Source of the DNA: Leishmania mexicana MHOM/GT/2001/U1103
Taxonomy: Eukaryota > Euglenozoa > Kinetoplastea > Trypanosomatida > Trypanosomatidae
Reading direction: 5' to 3'
DNA length: 64,000 bases
NCBI RefSeq assembly: GCF_000234665.1
Contig: NC_018325.1
Coordinates: forward strand, 496,512-560,511
Positions within the stretch are counted from its first letter, which is position 1. Every line of letters begins with the position of its first letter. The translations under genes and the position numbers were made by a program. Below, one piece after another: positions 40,801 to 50,530 of the stretch. The notes under the pieces were generated by a model. The model did no database searches. It was not told the origin of the DNA and saw only the letters and a list, made by a program, of their open reading frames with translations.

Positions 40801-42568
40801 CTCGCATCATCGCGACGAGAAAGATGATGTGCTTCTGCAGCAACGGCGGAGCCGACGACGCTGAGGCGTCCTCAGACTTGCCACGAGTATTGCTGTCGCT
40901 GGCGCCGTTAGCTGCCTGGGCCTGGGCCTCAACACCCGCTCTGAAGCTGCCCCACGCCTCCAGAACCTGTCCTAAATCGTGGCGCAGGGCCAAGTCACGG
41001 AGCAGCACCACTTCGTGGGCCATGCGGACGATAAAGTGCACCAGCTGGTGCATGGCGCGAAAGATGTAGCGGCGCTCCGAAAGCCTTCGGCGAACGAGTG
41101 TGTCCTCGTGCAGCGACAGCTGCCGCTCTACCCCGTCGACGAGTCGCAGAAGCCGCGCACTGTACTCCACGACGTCGCGCTCGAGAAGCGGCATATCTAC
41201 ATCCTCGCTGAGCTGAACATACTCGAGCTTCGTGAAGGCGCTGAGGAGTCGGCTCGCGGCCTGGTGTATGTCGGGCAGAAAAGCAACGGTGCCGTCGTCG
41301 CTGCGAACACGCACAGTGTGGTCTGACAGGCCCATGTCGCCTCCATCCAGCGCCTCAGGGGAAGAGCTGATCCCACCACAGCGCCGAGTGGGCACGACGG
41401 AGGCGCGGAACCCCTTCGTCGATTGCGGAGGCGCTGCACATCGGCGTCGTTCGCCCAGCGCCCTCGCCACCTCCGCCACATAGTCGAGCACCGACTCCAT
41501 TTGGTACAGCTGGTACCGCAGCGCAGTGTCCATCTCTGGCGAGCGCTCCCGCTCCGCCGATGTTGGTGTCGGCGCGGGAGACTCGTGTCTCTCCGCCGTT
41601 TCCGCTGCAGCGTTGGACAGAAACGGCGGCTGTTTGCGTACCGGGGTGGTCAGCGGTCGCGACTTGACACTGGCGATGCGTTTTTGTGGAACTCTTGCAG
41701 CCGTTGCGCCGCCAAGTCGGCCGGCGCTCGCCGTGAGCGTCGATGGGGCTGGCGGTTGTCGTGGCACAGTGGCTACACCCGATAGAGAGAGCGGCCGCTG
41801 ATGAACGTGGCCAGAGGCAGTGCGACGGAAGTCGCTGGCCGTGGTGGCGGTGGCGGTGGCAGCGGCAGAGGTGACTGGATGGGACGCGGAGCTCACAGTT
41901 CGCTGCTTCACTTCTGCAGAGGACGCGGGTTTCGGCATCGGCTGCAGCGGGGTGGCCGAAGCGGTTGTGGTACCACCAGGAGACACCGCCGCGTGAGAGC
42001 CAATGTTAATGTTCTCCTTTCCCGTCGCATGATTCTGTAGAAGTTCTCCACCACTGCCTTCGGAAAAGGCGACGCGCCGATGTTCTGGCAGCGCGGTTGG
42101 GTCGACATGCTGCTGTAGCTGATATGGTAGAGGGGGAGTGTGCCGCAGCACCTTTGCGGCTGCGACATCCTGCTGCAACGCGCGCACGCGATCGCCACCC
42201 TGGCGGCGCCGATGCTTCGGCACATACGACTGCGACGGCGTTGTGAGTGGACTCACCTCCACCTCGGCGTCATCGAAGTCCATCGACGAAGGCAGTGACA
42301 ACTCCAGCCCAGCCTGCTCGTGTGGAGAGAAGGGCCGCAGGGAAGGTTCGGTGCTGAGAGGCACCGCAACAGCGTTGGCGTTGACCTGCCTCAGCGGTTC
42401 CTGAGGTGGCAAGGGGCGCGCCTGCTTCGCCTTGTGTTTCTCATAGCTTTCACGACCGTAGCTCTTGGCATAGCTGCCGCTGCTGCGGCCGTGCTTCTTG
42501 TTCGAGCTGAGTGCAGGCGCCGGTGTCGCTGCAGCGGGGCCGCGTGCCTTATCTCCACCGTAGCTCAT
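37802..42568 (-). CDS. Large PB1-domain protein, function unknown
   Basis: The product is 1588 residues. Residues 1-370 are Ser/Pro/Ala-rich with basic patches. A mostly helical region follows at about 375-960, including ALRYQLYQMESVLDYVAEVA and long Arg/Glu/Leu helices. A PB1 domain lies at about 1023-1113: its first strand is LRLKIHFDAQTRVLPV with a basic residue in the type II position. RIRYEDAEGDFISLLDQQDW is a good OPCA acidic motif of the type I face, so it may bind on both sides. The remainder is disordered, ending EEMQRMREANTRAMAQRKSSWH. PB1 domains form head-to-tail heteromers in scaffolds. The frame is open to 42655, but that codon is GTG; the first ATG is 42568. A cytoskeletal or signalling scaffold is only a guess. 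Confidence 0.88.
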   Translation of the reverse strand: MSYGGDKARGPAAATPAPALSSNKKHGRSSGSYAKSYGRESYEKHKAKQARPLPPQEPLRQVNANAVAVPLSTEPSLRPFSPHEQAGLELSLPSSMDFDDAEVEVSPLTTPSQSYVPKHRRRQGGDRVRALQQDVAAAKVLRHTPPLPYQLQQHVDPTALPEHRRVAFSEGSGGELLQNHATGKENINIGSHAAVSPGGTTTASATPLQPMPKPASSAEVKQRTVSSASHPVTSAAATATATTASDFRRTASGHVHQRPLSLSGVATVPRQPPAPSTLTASAGRLGGATAARVPQKRIASVKSRPLTTPVRKQPPFLSNAAAETAERHESPAPTPTSAERERSPEMDTALRYQLYQMESVLDYVAEVARALGERRRCAAPPQSTKGFRASVVPTRRCGGISSSPEALDGGDMGLSDHTVRVRSDDGTVAFLPDIHQAASRLLSAFTKLEYVQLSEDVDMPLLERDVVEYSARLLRLVDGVERQLSLHEDTLVRRRLSERRYIFRAMHQLVHFIVRMAHEVVLLRDLALRHDLGQVLEAWGSFRAGVEAQAQAANGASDSNTRGKSEDASASSAPPLLQKHIIFLVAMMRGSPFFLWLEGRWFPAMRQWRKFVFEALQAASSGDIEGAIRRSRQEALRIDGLEEILRPGETITTLLREQVEQPIEELGRAFSMKRAAMAALREVLESAEATDGTLNAAQLSKVLKAAQAFTVVRRGRGSGDSKLGVSVGGDREDAELVCRAEELLARLEEADVLHRATKAALQHPAPELVTVLEHITRANELLVFWRRAHDLTSAQTALAAGRAALDAYMQRLHSGRLSENMSFMSSTNGDVSTGNSMTPSRANGGSTAAPVPWIGDGFPASFDIRSLYVAHTPGGTWSKDLSMAYRELCEVFGVLYTQRQARRDLELALARPSVDDHGTRLAVTLSFSPQVTPRRPSRDAVSPADTLRVSDEGANAHSCSLLGSTGGTVETHVSNGSTPPSQKVPKGPSAEELHRCIQQAEEAGVSGPLVEEARARLRLLDTLRLKIHFDAQTRVLPVADAAQASFHNVYKQIYEFCQTQPQRAAGAERRLRIRYEDAEGDFISLLDQQDWHMMLSELAPHGCGGVKIELFCDYPTVPGMMSNSMAVSNVDDTQRTGVESELANGDFQTETAPENSTPAGPAPATGPAAATPERRTNVFQRLASAPKVSAVTPAASGQRKPRMHPHSLGATSPQRTLLPPRTRGIGAGVVSGAVRSASPQKGGAASRAAVGAGSARGKDSSFSAVTDAAAPKTAALTAENLRRNLLHPEPLPCPEGAEAAAQEEVRRSGGQSSSDGMATVARPAAADAVGYTAASTAAPASAAVAHHPVSNSNANGDGERESSAAHLSLDMTRRWEMPSDDELQLLEIQTRVSMSTVCPDRCIEVPESMMTTASRPTEVPSRADPPRNTFTATYCSRKAERTSERGSGGVREAVSDIGEVSKAPKKRLSHSPSRPPRRWASDAFSLDDVETVCSERSRVPQQASRPKGPTSLPPRPVNAGGGGGTRTPQRVRRGARGTPTCSNLDAGDDDRNDGQGDGPNAPDVLLEEMQRMREANTRAMAQRKSSWH

Positions 42569-43982
42569 GAGACGAACGTGTGCGACGGCGGGAGGGAAAG
42601 GGGTGGTGGAGGTGAGAGCTGCCTGTGTGCGTGGCTCCTTGTCGTGCAGCCTCACTCCCGCACCCCAGGTCCCCAGGAAAGAAAGAGATTCGCGTAGCAG
42701 AGATGCGCTCCCAGTCCGGAGAGTTGCTCAGGCGAACAAGGGTAGGGGGCGCGGGAGGGGGGCAGCGAAGAGCTGGGATGGGATCGGGTGAAGGGGCAGC
42801 GTTGATGATGATACCAGGGGCAGCACTGGAGGCAGCACGCGGAGGGGTCGAGAGGAGAGCAGCGAAGGATGAGCTGCACAAAGCCAGCGCGGAAGCTTGC
42901 AACACGACTCAAAATGTCGACTCAGCGTCTAGCATGAACCCCTTCCCCCTCTTCGCCGCAAGCCAGCAAGCTGAGAGCAGTCGAGAAGGGCAAGAGGGAT
43001 GGCGGTGAGGAACCGAAAGCAAGAGGACACAGAGCACTGCAAGCGAGCGAGGGCGCCGTCTGCTCGCAAGACAGGAGAACGGACTGGCGCGGTGGGGAGG
43101 GCCGCAGGATGAGAAGATGCCAGAGGAAAGGAGAGAGAAAGATGAGGAGGGGTTGAGAAATCCGTGGAGAGCGATATGAGCTAGTCGCGGAGCCGATGGA
43201 GAGGGGAGCGACAGTGTCCTCGGTACGCCTGTTGCCTGCGGTGCTGGCGTGCACGGCTAACCGGCTCTTACCCTCTCCTCCAACATGACGTGTTTCATTG
43301 GCAGCGGCGTCCGTCCTTGCGCTCACCACCGCTTCGTGCAGCAGCAGGAAGGGGCATCTGCGTGCATCGCCCTTTTGCCCCCCCCCCTCCCCCCTCCCCC
43401 CGCGCATGTCCTCGCATGCGTTCCTTCAGATACAGATAGATGTGTACGGATGTATGAAAGACAACGGCTACTCGAGACGGTGCACATGCTTGGGATCAGG
43501 TCCACGACGTGTCGGAAATCCCTTCGAGGCCACAAGGAGAGGAAAGGGGTTACAGGCGCACGAGCGGTACAGACGAAGCCGGCGACACGAAGCACACGTC
43601 CGTTGACGCAGAGCCGGAGAGAGAGGACGAGAAACACACGGACTCGAGAAGGTGCGGATGACAAGGAGAGACCAGGGTAGGAGCACAACCTGTGTACAAT
43701 GGCGAGGGCCAGCGGTCCTTAGGGATGGAGGGGAGAGGAGAGGGAGGGGGAAGAGGAGAAGGAGCGGCGGCGGCGGCGACTGGGCACATGCCTGGCCCGC
43801 AAAAATGAATAGGACAGAATAAGAAAACAGAAGAGAGTAAGAGAGAGCCCACACGATGATCTCCGCCGCATCGTCGAAAAGAGTTTTACATAAGCACAAA
43901 AGATGAACGTGCAGACACACACGCAGACGCACCAGCGCCACCCCACCCCCACCCCCTCCCACTATGGGTCGCCGCAGCGGCG
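42569..43982. other. Spacer, no gene seen
   Basis: A purine-rich stretch just above 42580 is the likely polypyrimidine signal of the PB1 gene on the transcribed strand. The upper part probably holds the 3' UTR of the Cys-containing secreted/membrane gene. C and G runs occur near 43379-43399. No domain is found in any frame. Confidence 0.4.
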
Positions 43983-45155
43983 TCACAGGTCCCCAGCTTC
44001 GTCGCCGGCTTTCGCACCTGCCGCCGGCACCATATTTGCGACGCCCTCCACTGTTCGCGCCATGCCCGGCACGTGCGTGATACGGCCCTGCTGCTGCAGC
44101 TCGGTTAGGTTTAGCGTGAAGGGAACCATGATACGGCCGAGCACCTCCGCCTCGACGCTGTGGTCCGCAGGGACGGAGAAGAAATCCTCTTCGTCACCTG
44201 ACGGCATCTGCTGGCGTCGCCGCCACATCTGCACCATCACCTCCCACGGGCCCTCCGTAATGCGGTGCAGCGGTTTCGTGATGACAGCGTGGAAGACACC
44301 GCTGTTCTCACCCTCGTCGAGGTCCGTCAGCAACACACGAGCATCTGCCGACGCGCCAAAGATGCCGCCGCCGCCGGCACTGTGCGGTGCAGGAAATGGC
44401 AGAGGGCAACCCCGCAGCACACGGCTACGCTGTGACGCGAACCCAACGTCGACGTCCTCGTCACAGTCGAGGTCTTTGTCGCCCTTCTGCGGGGTCATCC
44501 ACGCGCAGTCTGCCTCCTCCAGCGCAGCGCAGCAGAGGCTGTACCCGTTTCCTCCGTTGAACCCCTTGTAGTGGATGGACGAGTCACCCTTGGCCTTCAG
44601 CGAGACGGCGTAGCGCCACACGTCCTCGTCTTCTGTCAGGAACGGCGCCGCGGACGGGCGCGTGTTATCACCACCGGTGGGCGACGCTGTAGCGGAGACC
44701 GTGCTCGTCTCATGCGTAAAGTAGTCCTTGTCGGTGCCCACCTGTCGTTGCAGGCGTGACGCGACGTCTGAGGCCCGCCGCATCGACACACGCACCGTCA
44801 CATTGCAGGACATCTCGTCCGACACCGCCGTAGTGGAAGCCAACGGTGACGCGCACATCAGCTCCGCCTTTGCGTCTTCGACGCTGAAATAAAAGTAGTC
44901 GCAGTTCTGAGTCGGGTGCGCCTTGGCCACGCTCGGGAACGTGCCCGTGGCAGCGAAGGGTCGCAGGCAGCGGAAGCTGGGAGCCCTGGCAGCTGCCAGG
45001 GCTCCTGGCGATGCGACCGCGAAGATGAGCACTGCAGCGATGAGAGTGTACAGCATGACAGTGGTGGCCCGTGAGGAGATCGTAGTGCGGTCGAATGACC
45101 GACCCCGGAGCCGTGGCGAGGCCAAAGCCGGGGCAGCGGAGTGTGGCGACACCAT
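43983..45155 (-). CDS. Secreted or signal-anchored protein, function unknown
   Basis: The product is 390 residues. About 33 residues precede a strong hydrophobic segment (LYTLIAAVLIFAVASPGALA, about 35-54), which is either a signal peptide with a long n-region or a signal anchor. The following region holds about nine Cys (such as FRCL, NCDYFYF, LMCAS, SCNVTV, SLCCAAL, DCAW, LDCDED and RGCPL), which suggests disulfide-bonded strands outside the cytoplasm. The tail (residues 300-390) lacks a second hydrophobic segment, so there is no GPI signal. No family is recognised. The ATG at 45155 is preferred: a pyrimidine tract and AG (45159-45158) end just before it, and no other AG occurs before the next ATG (45056), which would give MLYTLIAAV as a classic signal peptide. 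Confidence 0.8.
   Translation of the reverse strand: MVSPHSAAPALASPRLRGRSFDRTTISSRATTVMLYTLIAAVLIFAVASPGALAAARAPSFRCLRPFAATGTFPSVAKAHPTQNCDYFYFSVEDAKAELMCASPLASTTAVSDEMSCNVTVRVSMRRASDVASRLQRQVGTDKDYFTHETSTVSATASPTGGDNTRPSAAPFLTEDEDVWRYAVSLKAKGDSSIHYKGFNGGNGYSLCCAALEEADCAWMTPQKGDKDLDCDEDVDVGFASQRSRVLRGCPLPFPAPHSAGGGGIFGASADARVLLTDLDEGENSGVFHAVITKPLHRITEGPWEVMVQMWRRRQQMPSGDEEDFFSVPADHSVEAEVLGRIMVPFTLNLTELQQQGRITHVPGMARTVEGVANMVPAAGAKAGDEAGDL
44980..45005. repeat. Perfect 26-bp palindrome inside a coding region
   Basis: GGAGCCCTGGCAG is followed with no spacer by its exact reverse complement. It encodes the GALAAARAP stretch at the end of the hydrophobic signal segment of the 43983-45155 gene, so the mRNA could form a strong hairpin there. 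Confidence 0.95.
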
Positions 45156-46884
45156 GACTCGGGGAGAGGAGGAGGGGGTAGGTGAGGCGGGCAATGCTGC
45201 TGCTCGTCGTAGTTCGTCGAACGGAAGAATGATTGCAGATAGAAAGTGAGCCGCCTTTTCCAAGACAACCGCTTCCTCTTCTGTCCTGGCTACTCTTACA
45301 CACGCGGTGCTGGGCGTGGGCGAGTGTGTCAATGGTCGTCTCGTGCGCAACGGCTGCAGCCGAGAAGAGGGGGGAGAGCGGGGACGCAGGGATGTGAAGA
45401 GAGAGAAGCGAGAGTGTGCACATGCTGTGGTGCGAGCCAGGCAGAAGAGCTACGTGTTGCACGCAAGAGAGGATGGTGCGGGGGCAAGGACGTCACCGAG
45501 GGCGGAGGCTACAGTGGCTCTGAGGCACAGGAAAGGAAAAGCGCCGTAGACACACACACACACACGCACAGAGCGACCAGTACCTTACCTGCCGTCCGCG
45601 CTCAGCAGGCACGAAGCCTGCTTGCTTGTCTGCCTGTGTGCCATGTCTGCATGCCGTCATTTTCTTTCGTGTGTGTGCGTGTGCGTGTGCGCGCAAGCTC
45701 TGTAGGTGTGCTGCGCTGAGGTACCAAGGAGGCACTCTTCTCACGCACACGAGAATGAGTAAAGCAAAAAGAAGAAGGGGGGGGGGGAGGCAGAGGGTTT
45801 GTCCCGCCGGGGGTGTGACCGCCCCCATAATAACGAGAGGTGGAGAAGCTCGAGCGAATGATAACAACGTGAGAATGAACGAAACGGAAAAAAAACATCC
45901 ACACACACACAATCACACATCACCGCCACCGCCAAACACGCACCCACCGACGCGCACCCTTCCCCTCACGTACTATACACTCAGGAACACGTCCTCGCTT
46001 TTCCTGGCGTCGCTCTTGTTTCGTACACGTGCGGCCCAACGCCCCACGCTACCACCCACAGCCCTGTCACACACAAGGCCCCACCTCGCGCGGTGCCATG
46101 GCAGCCGGCGGCACACGCCACCCCAGGAAGGCGCCGACGCAGTCCCCTGAGAGCACGGCCCCTGCCTCGCCCTCTGCTCCCTCCCTCCCTCCATCCGCCC
46201 GCTGCGCAGGTGGCGTCGACGCAGCTCCATGCAGGACCTGACCGCCAACATCCGTAGCGCTGAATAGCTCTGACCTCCCCGCGCTGCGGGCGCCGGGGCC
46301 TGCCACCACCAGGAGTGGCCCGGCATTGGGGAGGTTTAGGCAGGGGCTGCTGGGCTGCCTCCCTCACACACGCAGACACTCGGGAGGGGAGGGGAGGGGG
46401 GGGCGTTGGTACTGGGCCATGTCATACCACGCAGTGGGTCGTGTGTGTGTGTGTCCCTTCCCCCTCCACCCCCACTCCGTTTCATTGGTGTAGGTATGCA
46501 ACCAGAGCGGAAAGAGAAACGGAGTTCATCATCACGGTGGAGGGAGGGCAGGGGGCAAGGACCAGGGAGAGGGTACCCCGCGAACCGCGTCACAGCACCA
46601 GAGCGACCGTCGCGTCGTCGGCGGTCGTCGAGGCGGCAGCTCGCCCTTTTCACACTTGCGTTGCTGAGCAACGCCATCCCCCCCTCCTCGCCGCCGCCAC
46701 CACCAACGGTTTCTCGCTCATCGCCAGCGAAGAGCAAAGCGAGAGAGGCATACACGCGAAACAAACACAGGCACGCATGCACACCAAGCTCATGGCGCGC
46801 GTCTCAGGATGACAGGTGAAGGGTGTCGGGCGGCATACAAAGAGGCCGCCTGGCGTTGCTCGCTAGCCTTTTCGAGGTCGCCGC
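45156..46884. other. Spacer with SIDER-like copy, no gene seen
   Basis: From the top, the 3' UTR of the larger two-TM gene contains a dispersed repeat at 46016-46454. Lower down are (CA)n at 45548-45566, a poly-G run near 45777-45789, and, at 45160-45180, the pyrimidine tract (minus strand) of the next gene. Confidence 0.5.
46016..46454 (+). mobile_element. SIDER-like dispersed repeat, subtype A, full copy
   Basis: This is one of the three longest copies. It begins TTGTTTCGTACACGTGCGGC, as does the 55.8-kb copy, and ends at the GT repeat after ATACCACGCAGTGG. It is more than 95% identical by eye to the copies at 51.6 and 55.8 kb. It lies about 430 nt after the stop of the larger two-TM gene and so probably in its 3' UTR, in antisense relation to the reverse copy at 26.2 kb. 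Confidence 0.65.
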
Positions 46885-49800
46885 TTACTCAAGATGGATC
46901 ACCTCACGAAACTCCTGCCCAAGGGTGCACTGCTCACCATTTCCGTGCCGGTTCAGGGATACCGCTGATCGGGAGTTCCCATGCCGCAGCATTACCCGAC
47001 CCCTCGGTGTAGCCATGACACTCCGGATGCCCTTTTGGATCACCTCCGCCGTATCGGTTGCCCGCTGTCGCAGCAGGCCGCGAAGATCGGCCGGCTGTTT
47101 CGTCTCGCCAGCGCCCTCGAGGCTTTGGGTCCCGGTGCTACCCTCCACTGAGTCTTGAGACACTCCTTCGTCTTCGTTCACGCCCATCTCGCCGCGCTCG
47201 GAGCCCTCCGAGGCTACGTCTTCCAGAGACACGCCGATGAGAACCACCTTAGATGGCCGTTTGAAGGAAGTGTCCACGGTGATTTCTATCGCTGTCACGA
47301 TGCAGAGCACGTTGTCTATCACGCACTCCAGCACCGGCACCGTCGTGAGCGACGGTGTTCGACGGGCCGCCACTGGCGTGGGGTTCGTGGCGCCGTCTTC
47401 GGAGCTGCCAACGCCGCAGCTGCTGGGACGGCCACGTGCCGGTACCGTCATCGCCGACGCCGTGGGTGTGCTGCTGATGCTGCCGCCACTGGTTGGGTGC
47501 AGTTCCCTGCCGCTGTTCTCCAAGTCCGTGCGACATGCCACTTTCACCGGCTGCAGGATGGCGTCGTTGTGGACCAGCGACGTGCCCTTGGGTTGCACCG
47601 GTGGCATGACAACAGGCAGGAAGGCGAGGCGCATGGGGCGGTCTCGCAGGATTTGCATGGCGAGAATAAAGGAGTCCACGCGCGGCCCTGTAAGGACGGT
47701 GCTAGAGGGGTGGTGCGGGATGCTGCCAGGCGGAGTCGCCGTCTCGCGCGCTAAACTGGCGGTGGAGCTGCCCGCGTGGGTCGTTGCGGCAGCGGCAACC
47801 GTGACTCCACTGTTTTGTCCAGGGCTGCGAACCTCTGGCGAGGACAAGTCCGTCGCACAACGGTGGCTCACGGAGTCTAGCGCCGACGGTTCCTCGGGAC
47901 GGCAGTACACAAACTGCAGTAGTTGTTGCTCCCGCGTGGTCAGCCCTTCGCGCTGGCCTTTGTGATTGGAGACGTGGAAGATGGTGAAGGGATGGAAGTC
48001 ACAGGAGCGCGTGAGCGAGGAGTCGGCCCCGTTGGTGAAGTAGTGCCTATTCGCTGATGTGTCGTAGCTGGCGTGCGCCTGTGCACCGTAGAGGCGAGAG
48101 ACACATGCCGAGTTCCTCTTCTCCACGTGAATCAGCACTGTGGCGAAGACGTTGTTCTCGTCCCCGATGAAGCGTGCCCCACGGTGTAGAGTGAGGGAGG
48201 GGTACGCGACGACGGCGGAGCCGGGCTGCCGGCTACGCGTGGAGCAAGCCGGCCGTGGTTTTGACTGCGGAGACGACGTCGGTGACGCCCCGGTGTCGTT
48301 TCCGTCAGAGTGAGGTGCAGCTGTGCAGCTTCGCACCACGCCGTCACCATTATCTCTCCCACTCGACAGCCGTAGCTTCGGATGCTGCGGTAAGATGCTC
48401 AGGGAATCCGAGAAGACGGCCCCGCTGCCGCTCACGTTGGCGTCCATGAACGCCTTTTCTGCCGCGTTGTCCGCTGCGGCAACGGTGCGACTCTGGATGC
48501 GCAGCGTTGCGGCATGCACCGTTGATGATGAGGGGCTCACGGTTGACCTGCGCCGCCCCTTGCCGACCGCCGGCGGTGGGTTATCGCCGCTACCCCCGTC
48601 TTGGTCACCCGCTTCGTCGGCCTTGTTCGTGTCGGCAAAGGAGCGGACGCTGTGCTCGCTGGCGGAGGTGTTGTTCGGACTCTGTCCCTTCTCGTCCGTC
48701 AATTGGGCGTCGGTGTCCAGGTGCAGGACACGCTCTACCGGAGCTGGTGTAGTAGCTGCTCCCCTGGCCGCCGACGGCCCCTCGTGCGGATGGGTTTGCA
48801 CCTTCTGGGGTTCTCTACAGCCTGTGCCCCCGCTGGCCAGCGGCGGAAACTGCGGTAGTTTCACCCTCCCAAAGGAGACGCCGTTCACATTGAGCGAGGT
48901 GAGCTGCGAGGTCATCTCCTCGCCAGCGCCGCCGCTCTCCGCACGGTCTCTGCTCTCGTTCGGCGTCTCCCGGGGGACAGTGAAAACGCTCTCCGTGAAC
49001 GAGTCACCCAGCTCGTGACCGGGCGTGTGCGGGGGGTGCAGCTTCACGGATGTCATGATTGGCGCCGACGGCTGAAACATGGAGGTCGAGGTGCGCCCGT
49101 GCGCGGACTCATGGTTCCTCCCTGCGCCGTGGCCGAAGACAGAGCCGCAGCCTGCGACGCTCTTGGAGGCAGCGACGCCCAACAGGTTGACCGGTGCAAC
49201 TGCATTGGCCCGGTTCAGCACAAAGGAGGAGAAGTACAGCGACAAGATCATCCGCTCCACCCGCGCAACACTGATCGCCAGGGCATGCACGGCGATGCGT
49301 TGGTGATGCACCACGGGGTTCGTCGGCCCCGTCAAGCTCCGCAGGTTCAGCTTCCCTAGCAGGCCCATCAACCACTGCCACTCCTTGCCTACGTGAACAG
49401 TGGCGATGATCAAGTCCCGCTCCTCCTCGAGCTTGTCGATGCCGTGAAGGAAGCCGGGGCCGCCAATGACAGGTAGTGTGGCAGACATGCTTGCTGCCGC
49501 CCCCCCGGGCACAGCAATTCTAGAGAAGCGCGGCAGCCCCGACTCTTCCAGGGTCATGGGCAAACTGCACATGCGGGCCGGTTCATCTGTACATGCCAAG
49601 GCCAGGGTAACCCGGCGTGTTTCCAACTCCGTCTCCACGTTGTGCACCGCAGTGCTCAAGTACGCTGCGTGTTGCTCCATTTCCTTGACGATCTGTGCCA
49701 CCTCTGAATTGAACACGCGCTGCGGGTGCTGCATGGCATAGTAGCTCAGCACTGTGCCGATCACTGTCAGCAGGGGCACCATGACACCCACGTAGATGCA

Positions 49801-50034
49801 CCTGCCTTGACGAACGGCGATGTACAGGGGTGGGACCCCAACAATCATGAAGCACAACCCCAGCAGCACCGCTGTCAGCAGCGTGGAAAAGCACGTGACG
49901 AAGAATGACGGGTTCGAGCGCAGGGCCTCTGCCTTGATATCCAGCAGAGCCGGCAGCGGTACCTTGACTGCTACCGACTTTTCCACGGCATCCACACCCC
50001 TGTGCTGCTGATCCGCTTTTTCGAAAACGTCCAT
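46885..50034 (-). CDS. Two-TM protein with long soluble tail, paralogue of 53033-54094
   Basis: The product is 1049 residues. Two membrane segments lie near the N-terminus: about 44-66 and 80-100. The first ends in VGVPPLYI, and the second is followed by an amphipathic helix ending ETRR (about 141). The next 160 residues are well structured (EEERDLIIATVHVGKEWQWL, VHHQRIAVHALAISVARVER). The middle is Ser/Thr/Gly-rich low complexity, with further folded-looking strands near 680-800 and 950-1010 (CVIDNVLCIVTAIEITVDT). The VxVPPLYI motif, the paired TM layout and the ETRR/EARR helix also occur in the 53033-54094 product, showing a tandem pair. No known family is recognised. The ATG at 50034 is taken because everything upstream is simple sequence. 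Confidence 0.85.
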   Translation of the reverse strand: MDVFEKADQQHRGVDAVEKSVAVKVPLPALLDIKAEALRSNPSFFVTCFSTLLTAVLLGLCFMIVGVPPLYIAVRQGRCIYVGVMVPLLTVIGTVLSYYAMQHPQRVFNSEVAQIVKEMEQHAAYLSTAVHNVETELETRRVTLALACTDEPARMCSLPMTLEESGLPRFSRIAVPGGAAASMSATLPVIGGPGFLHGIDKLEEERDLIIATVHVGKEWQWLMGLLGKLNLRSLTGPTNPVVHHQRIAVHALAISVARVERMILSLYFSSFVLNRANAVAPVNLLGVAASKSVAGCGSVFGHGAGRNHESAHGRTSTSMFQPSAPIMTSVKLHPPHTPGHELGDSFTESVFTVPRETPNESRDRAESGGAGEEMTSQLTSLNVNGVSFGRVKLPQFPPLASGGTGCREPQKVQTHPHEGPSAARGAATTPAPVERVLHLDTDAQLTDEKGQSPNNTSASEHSVRSFADTNKADEAGDQDGGSGDNPPPAVGKGRRRSTVSPSSSTVHAATLRIQSRTVAAADNAAEKAFMDANVSGSGAVFSDSLSILPQHPKLRLSSGRDNGDGVVRSCTAAPHSDGNDTGASPTSSPQSKPRPACSTRSRQPGSAVVAYPSLTLHRGARFIGDENNVFATVLIHVEKRNSACVSRLYGAQAHASYDTSANRHYFTNGADSSLTRSCDFHPFTIFHVSNHKGQREGLTTREQQLLQFVYCRPEEPSALDSVSHRCATDLSSPEVRSPGQNSGVTVAAAATTHAGSSTASLARETATPPGSIPHHPSSTVLTGPRVDSFILAMQILRDRPMRLAFLPVVMPPVQPKGTSLVHNDAILQPVKVACRTDLENSGRELHPTSGGSISSTPTASAMTVPARGRPSSCGVGSSEDGATNPTPVAARRTPSLTTVPVLECVIDNVLCIVTAIEITVDTSFKRPSKVVLIGVSLEDVASEGSERGEMGVNEDEGVSQDSVEGSTGTQSLEGAGETKQPADLRGLLRQRATDTAEVIQKGIRSVMATPRGRVMLRHGNSRSAVSLNRHGNGEQCTLGQEFREVIHLE

Positions 50035-50490
50035 CTCGCGCCAGGAACGCAGCCTTCCGCTGCGGCTTTTACAGAATACGCGCACGGCACTCTCTCCCTT
50101 TCTCTCCCTCCTACCCTCCCACGGCGCACACGCACACGGCCTCCTTACGTCTCTGCTCTTCGCGCCTTTCCCCCTTCGTTTTGTGAGGCACGTGAGACGG
50201 CGTACAGGCAAGCAGGCACACTCGAGCACAGCGGCTGGCGTGACGCTGATGCGGCTGTCACGGGGGAAAGGACACCGAAAAAAATGGGAAAAATGGCAAC
50301 AGAACGGCAGGAGAGAGCGAAAGAAGCGCCCGTTTTCTGTCAGCACTGCACAACGAGAAGATGCGGAGGGGAGGGGAAGGGGAGGGGGTTCCCAAAAAAC
50401 GACGTGGGGGAAGGGGGCGTGTGGAGGCGCAGCAGATACCTGGCAGATTGAGATAGAGAGATCCAGGGAGCACAGCAAGACGGAGGGAGA

Positions 50491-50496
<6 letters not shown>

Positions 50497-50530
<34 letters not shown>
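50497..50530. repeat. (GT)n microsatellite
   Basis: About fifteen GT units, slightly interrupted, lie some 460 bp upstream of the larger two-TM gene. Confidence 0.9.

Noticed and set aside
42569..42655. Upstream extension of the PB1 gene
   Set aside because: The frame is open, but the codon at 42655 is GTG and the added residues come from spacer-like sequence. The same reasoning rejects extensions to 5978 (GTG), 17732 (TTG) and the upstream part of the GGQ frame to 23296.
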